This document shows positions 59,882-64,000 of a stretch of 64,000 nucleotides of DNA, piece after piece (the first letter of the stretch is position 1; every line of letters begins with the position of its first letter). The stretch covers positions 1-64,000 of the forward strand of contig JAJDUT010000123.1 of the NCBI GenBank assembly GCA_022826515.1, in the 5' to 3' direction. Origin of the DNA: Candidatus Latescibacterota bacterium (GTDB taxonomy: Bacteria > Latescibacterota > UBA2968 > UBA8231). A program made the translations under genes and the position numbers. The notes below the pieces were generated by a model. The model had not been told where the DNA came from and ran no database searches. It worked only from the letters and a program-made list of their open reading frames with translations.

Positions 59882-60964
59882 TCAAAAGCGCAGCGTGGCG
59901 ATGGCTGATAAGCCTCCCTTGGGATTTGGAACCAGACCGACGGAAACGCGGCGGGCTTGAGGAGGCTTGCGCGACCGTTCGGACATTATCGTCGCACCGA
60001 TAATGGGGCCGACAAGTAGGGACGGAAAAAGCACTTTACTGATACTCGTCAATCCAATGCCTCCGATTAATCCCACCACGCTGCCGCCTAGGGATGCGAT
60101 GAATCGGTCGTGCGGATCAATTTTACTCACGCCAATCGCCGTTCCCAACGAATAACCGATTGGCACTAATATACTGGCCGACTCTTCTGCGGCTGAAAGT
60201 GCCCCCAGAGAGATTATAAAACCCCCTATAGCACCATGGATCTGCTTGTCGAAAATCCGTTTGTCGGGTCTCATGTCGTCCTTCGTACTGTCGCTGACCG
60301 CTGCCGAAAAACGGAAAGGTTCGCCCATAAATACGCTGTTGAGCAAGGACTCTTCCGTGGTATTTGCACTGTCGCCGACCACCGCTTGAGGGGAAGTACC
60401 CAGTGCCGACAGGCTATCGCTAGCTGCCGATCTCCGAGAAAACGATTGTGCGGTCGGCTTACCGCAGTTGGCAAAAGCAACATGATCCATCGTGACGCGC
60501 CCGCCCATCTTGGCATACAAGCAACGAAGACCGTCTCGTATCGCGGCGTTGGATACGTTGGCAAGGCCGCCACGCTTAATGACAATGCCATACCAGTCGG
60601 CCCCCAACGAAGTAGCCGTCGCCGAACGAAAGACGGTACCCTCGGCTTGGGCATGGAGTCGTCCCTCGACGATCAGTTCCGTGCGGGTGGAGTCCAAACC
60701 GCCTTGGGTATCATCGTGGTAAGGCATAAAGTGGACTTGCGTATCGGGCGCAAGGGTCAGGGTCGCTCCCGACGCAATGGTCACATCGCCGCCGACATAC
60801 ACGGTGTCGCGCCATGTCGTGTCCAGTTCGATTCGACCCGTCCAGTAGTCGAGAAAGGTGTCCGGGGGCTGCGTGTTGCGGGTATGGTTGACGGCTTGAT
60901 CCGCATCCGCATCCTCTACCATGAGCATAGCGAACAGAGTAATTACAGCGAGCATAATCGACAT
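59882..60964 (-). CDS. exported beta-helix protein with glycine-rich hydrophobic C-terminus, unknown function
   Basis: ATG at 60964 gives a signal peptide (MSIMLAVITLFAMLMVEDAD); the frame is open to 61036. Residues ~45-150 contain the right-handed beta-helix start typical of secreted repeat proteins (DVTIASGATLTLAPDTQVHF, ELIVEGRLHAQAEGTVFRSA). Residues ~240-350 are glycine-rich and hydrophobic (HGAIGGFIISLGALSAAEES, GGSVVGLIGGIGLTSISKVL), with two or three possible membrane spans. The end (SVGLVPNPKGGLSAIATLRF) looks like an outer-membrane strand. No family is recognised. The 249-base gap 59633-59881 holds no gene that I can support. Confidence 0.65.
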   Translation of the reverse strand: MSIMLAVITLFAMLMVEDADADQAVNHTRNTQPPDTFLDYWTGRIELDTTWRDTVYVGGDVTIASGATLTLAPDTQVHFMPYHDDTQGGLDSTRTELIVEGRLHAQAEGTVFRSATATSLGADWYGIVIKRGGLANVSNAAIRDGLRCLYAKMGGRVTMDHVAFANCGKPTAQSFSRRSAASDSLSALGTSPQAVVGDSANTTEESLLNSVFMGEPFRFSAAVSDSTKDDMRPDKRIFDKQIHGAIGGFIISLGALSAAEESASILVPIGYSLGTAIGVSKIDPHDRFIASLGGSVVGLIGGIGLTSISKVLFPSLLVGPIIGATIMSERSRKPPQARRVSVGLVPNPKGGLSAIATLRF

Positions 60965-61193
60965 GATCGGTATCCCTCTCTCATTGACTTTCAAAAGCGC
61001 GGCGACGGCTGACCGACTTCCTCTATGATTCGGCAACCATCGCCGCTAATTATTAATGGTCTTAATATAGAACCCGAAAAGAGACCAGAAGAGCACCGAC
61101 CCCTCAACTTTTTGGCAATTCGCCTGCCAGCCTACCCTGCCGCCTGCGCGGCGGATTCTTGACAAGTCTGGCGGAAAAGCGTAACAAACAGCC

Positions 61194-63458
61194 ATGAAAA
61201 ATCCCCTTCTTTGCGCCGTTTTCATCGCCGCCTTTAGCGTCCTGCCCGCTGCTGCCGACACCATCGTCGTTGGCGCGAGTGGACTGAGTTGGCGCGATGG
61301 TGGGGGCGAGATCCAAGCCAAAGTCATTCGCAGTGCCCAAAGCGTTGAGAACACCAACGCACCCGGCGGCGTTATCGACTTTGCAGCCGCTGGTTTTGCG
61401 GACTGGATTTTTCCCCAGCGCGCCGATACCACGCTAAACATCGCCCTCGGGGCCAATACTGAGTCGCGCGGCGGTTCGATTACGTCGCCCAACAACCTCA
61501 ACGTCCGCGGCGAACTGGCAAAGCTCATCGACAACGACGGCCAAAGCGGACTTGATCTGCGCTTGAGTGCCGGGGCCAAAAGCGCCCAGGTTTTGGGGCT
61601 GATCATCGACTTGGATTTAGGTGCGCGCTTTGGCGTCGATCGCTTCCGCTTTTTTCCGCGCAATGCCGCGCCCGAATTCCCCGCGCCGAATTTCCCCTTC
61701 CAGAACGATTTCATGCGCAGCTTTGAGATTTTCATCAACGACGGTACGCCAGACACCCAGCGCGAGGGGGTGCCCATCCGCACGAGCGTGGCGCTGGAAG
61801 GCCAAAACGAAGAGGCAGTCGTCGATATCCGCATCCCGCCGCAATACGTGCGCTTTGTGCGGCTCAAATCCCTGACGGCACTCGGTTTTGACATTGCCGA
61901 GTTTCAGGTCTTCGGCACGGGTTTTGTGCCCGAGGCCGTCTATATCTCCAACATCTTCGACTTTGGCGATCTGGCGCTGTTGGGTCATGTGCGCTGGGTG
62001 CAGGAGCAGGTCGGCGACCCGCAGCTCTCGCGGATTGCGGTGCGCACGCGCACGGGCATTGATCCCGAGCCGGTGGAATTCAACAAGGTGCGGCCTGGCG
62101 AGAAGATCTTCCGCGTCGGCGGAGGCAATGTTGGGTTGCAGTCGGATGGGGCTGGGGTCAGTAGCGGCACTGGGATCAGCAGCGGCCTGGGCTCGGGCGA
62201 AGTGGGGGTGCCGTGGAAATTTGCCAAAGACATTGAAGACGAGGCACTGCAAGCGCTGGTCGCGGAAATCCTCGACAACGAGGAAGTGGATTTGCGCGAC
62301 GCCGTGCAGGCGTTTAATACGCTGTCGCAGGAGGAGCGGGAGCAGGTGACTTTGAGCGAGGCCGACTACAAGAAACTTCCACGCGGCGACCGGGCGACGA
62401 TTCGCAACGACGTGAGTAACTGGAGCGCGTGGTCGCCGCCCTATCCCGCGAGCAGCATCGTCTCCTTGGCGGACTTGGGCACTGAGGGTGCGGGCGGGCC
62501 TATCGTCTCGCCAAGCCCAAGGCGCTACTTCCAGTTTATGATCGAGTTTTTCAGCGACGACTTTGAGGCGGCCACGGGCGTTGGAGGGCTTTCCTTTGAT
62601 GTACTGCCATCGCCCTTTGCCGAGGAATTGATCGCCGAGATCGGTCCTCGTAGCGCGGCTTTGGGCGAGAAGACGGATTTCACCTACGCAGTGCGGAGCA
62701 AATTCCGCAGCGGTCAAGATCGGGGTTTTAATCGCTTGCGGATCGCCACTCCGCTCCGGGTGGAACGGGTCGGTGCGGTACAGATAAGGCCGCCTGAGGG
62801 CGACGTGCTGGAAGCCGATTTCAGCGGTGCGGCGCTCGACAAGTTGCCAGTGATGCGCGGCGACTTTGCGGTCGTAGAGGTGGCCGACGATGCCTTTGCC
62901 ATTGAGTTTCCGACTGTGGGCGAGGACGACACGGAGTTGCGGGTGAGTTTTGAAAACGTGGTTCTGCGCTTCGGCACCACGTTCAGCGGCCAAGTGTTTA
63001 ACACCGCATCCGAGGGGCAGTTGGGGCAGAGCGTAGTGGCTGGTAATGCGGCCGATTTGGGGGAGGGCGACCCGGACACGCAGGCGCTGGGCACGCCTTT
63101 TGAGGGCAATCTGTCGGTGAAGGTGCCCATCTCTGGCGAACTGCTGATCAACGTGCGCGCTCAGCCGCCGGTCTTTACTCCCAATGGGGACGGCGTCAAC
63201 GACCGGGCCGAGCTACAATACGACTTGACTAATGTGGGGCGTCCCACGCCGCTGCGGGTTGCGATTTTCGATCTGGCCGGTCGGCCGGTGCGGGATCTGT
63301 ACGACGCGCTGGATCAGAGTGGGCGCTTTGCCCGGCCTTGGGATGGGCGCGACGACGCGGGCCAGATGGTGCCGCCGGGCAACTACGTGTTCAGCGTCGC
63401 GCTGGACGCCAAGACGGGGCAAGCTAGGGCGGTCGCTGCGGTTGTGGTGGCATACTGA
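61194..63458 (+). CDS. large exported surface protein with C-terminal FlgD-like/gliding-motility-type domain
   Basis: A signal peptide (MKNPLLCAVFIAAFSVLPAAA) starts the protein. Residues ~130-240 look like a discoidin/F5-8-type beta-sandwich (FVRLKSLTALGFDIAEFQVF). The C-terminus has VFTPNGDGVNDRAELQYDLT and a FlgD-Ig-like fold (VAIFDLAGRPVRDLYD, WDGRDDAGQMVPPGNYVFSV), which is used as a sorting or assembly domain by surface proteins of many Gram-negative lineages. It is followed 17 bases later by another exported protein. The ligand is unknown. Confidence 0.8.
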   Translation: MKNPLLCAVFIAAFSVLPAAADTIVVGASGLSWRDGGGEIQAKVIRSAQSVENTNAPGGVIDFAAAGFADWIFPQRADTTLNIALGANTESRGGSITSPNNLNVRGELAKLIDNDGQSGLDLRLSAGAKSAQVLGLIIDLDLGARFGVDRFRFFPRNAAPEFPAPNFPFQNDFMRSFEIFINDGTPDTQREGVPIRTSVALEGQNEEAVVDIRIPPQYVRFVRLKSLTALGFDIAEFQVFGTGFVPEAVYISNIFDFGDLALLGHVRWVQEQVGDPQLSRIAVRTRTGIDPEPVEFNKVRPGEKIFRVGGGNVGLQSDGAGVSSGTGISSGLGSGEVGVPWKFAKDIEDEALQALVAEILDNEEVDLRDAVQAFNTLSQEEREQVTLSEADYKKLPRGDRATIRNDVSNWSAWSPPYPASSIVSLADLGTEGAGGPIVSPSPRRYFQFMIEFFSDDFEAATGVGGLSFDVLPSPFAEELIAEIGPRSAALGEKTDFTYAVRSKFRSGQDRGFNRLRIATPLRVERVGAVQIRPPEGDVLEADFSGAALDKLPVMRGDFAVVEVADDAFAIEFPTVGEDDTELRVSFENVVLRFGTTFSGQVFNTASEGQLGQSVVAGNAADLGEGDPDTQALGTPFEGNLSVKVPISGELLINVRAQPPVFTPNGDGVNDRAELQYDLTNVGRPTPLRVAIFDLAGRPVRDLYDALDQSGRFARPWDGRDDAGQMVPPGNYVFSVALDAKTGQARAVAAVVVAY

Positions 63459-63475
63459 ACGGAAAATACACGCTA

Positions 63476-64000
63476 TGAGAAAATGTTTCGTCATCTTGGG
63501 GCTGGTGCTGCTGGTGGGCGTCCCGGCCTGGGGCCAGACCGATGTCCAGCGCGGTGGGGCTGTTACCTTTGAGCCGACTGGTCCGGGCGTGCTCTTTGGG
63601 GCGCTCGATCCGGCAGTCAAAAAGTGGTACGTGCCGCAGGAACTCTTCGTGGACTACGGCTGGCGTCAGTGGGAGTACTCCAACTACGCCCGTACTCCGT
63701 ATGAGCGCTACGTCAACACCACCCGCGAGGGCGACTATTTCTACGATGTGTACGGCAACTTCACCACGCGCGGTTGGCTGATCTACGACTGGCGTCAGTT
63801 CCAGCCGCAGCCCTTGGGCAGTGGCATCTTCCAGAGCACGCGCTTCAACCGCTGGTTCAACGCGGTGACCATCAGCGGCGATTCTCAGGGGCAGTACAAC
63901 TACGCGATCACGGTCGGCGACCGGATTCGCACGACGCTGACGCCGATGACGTTTTCCAAGCCGGACTTCAACGGGGTGCAGGTGGACTTTGCCTCGGACA
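63476..64000 (+). CDS. N-terminus of an exported protein, cut by the window edge
   Basis: The ATG at 63476 opens a frame that runs to the end of the window (175 codons, no stop). A signal peptide (MRKCFVILGLVLLVGVPAWG) precedes QTDVQRGGAVTFEP and a Trp/Tyr-rich region (WYVPQELFVDYGWRQWEYSN, YFYDVYGNFTTRGWLIYDWR). The aromatic-rich start suggests the beginning of an outer-membrane or surface structural protein, paired with the gene upstream. No family can be named from this part. Confidence 0.75.

Noticed and set aside
61617..62993. 458-aa minus-strand ORF opposite the surface protein gene
   Set aside because: His/Arg-rich antisense product without family similarity; the plus strand has a signal peptide and FlgD-like end.

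Overview
The window is about 60% G+C, dense in genes, and looks like part of one bacterial chromosome or metagenome-assembled genome. The gene content suggests a heterotrophic Gram-negative bacterium from a little-cultured lineage of the Latescibacterota/Planctomycetota-like kind. Supporting signs are four FG-GAP/ASPIC-UnbV proteins, several TPR lipoproteins, a beta-barrel outer-membrane protein, large DUF6785-type membrane proteins, a GH116 glycosidase, many aldo/keto and Gfo/Idh oxidoreductases, and surface proteins ending in FlgD-like domains. No rRNA, tRNA, CRISPR array or replication origin was recognised, so the phylum is an inference.

Layout. 1-1617: a 5'-truncated alpha/beta hydrolase, then an A+T-rich toxin-antitoxin-like pair with an unusually large upstream partner. 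1634-10177: an ASPIC protein, a TPR lipoprotein, a SurA/PpiC-like lipoprotein, a histidine-rich membrane protein, an alkylglycerone-phosphate-synthase homologue and an SDR reductase; the last two could form an ether-lipid module. 10188-25840 (all minus strand): a defence island of about 15.6 kb. In transcription order it holds a SNF2/DUF3883 helicase (frameshifted), a Schlafen-type ATP-binding protein, a reverse transcriptase, a VapBC pair, a cluster of four palindromes, two small proteins, an MNT-HEPN pair, a DUF1156 adenine methylase, an AAA ATPase, a DUF4276/Toprim-like protein and a DUF499 ATPase. Most of its junctions are 1-14 base overlaps. The helicase, methylase and DUF499 ATPase match the helicase-methylase-ATPase (DISARM-related) theme. 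The embedded reverse transcriptase, toxin modules and ATPase/Toprim pair make it the best candidate for a composite or undescribed system.

25842-33930: a mutarotase-like secreted protein, two further ASPIC proteins, a TPR lipoprotein, a HAD phosphatase and a formylglycine-generating-enzyme-like protein, with AATTACGAATTA-type repeats at gene ends. 33989-39674: a complete oligopeptide/dipeptide-type ABC transporter operon (two permeases, two ATPases, one lipoprotein binding protein). 39787-41163: a three-gene unit of two unknown proteins and an XRE regulator. 41177-53790: a sugar-metabolism region with three aldo/keto reductases, a Gfo/Idh dehydrogenase, an intact DUF6785 membrane protein and a second one broken by a CTAG duplication, a GH116 glycosidase, a uronate-dehydrogenase-like epimerase and an outer-membrane barrel protein. 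53845-64000: a GT39-TPR membrane glycosyltransferase, a fourth ASPIC lipoprotein, a 4-OT tautomerase, a pentapeptide-repeat protein with a pore-like C-terminus, a coiled-coil membrane protein, and three envelope proteins, the last cut by the window edge.

Short palindromic repeats of at least three families lie between genes, and in several places they supply the stop codon or the start region of a neighbouring gene.
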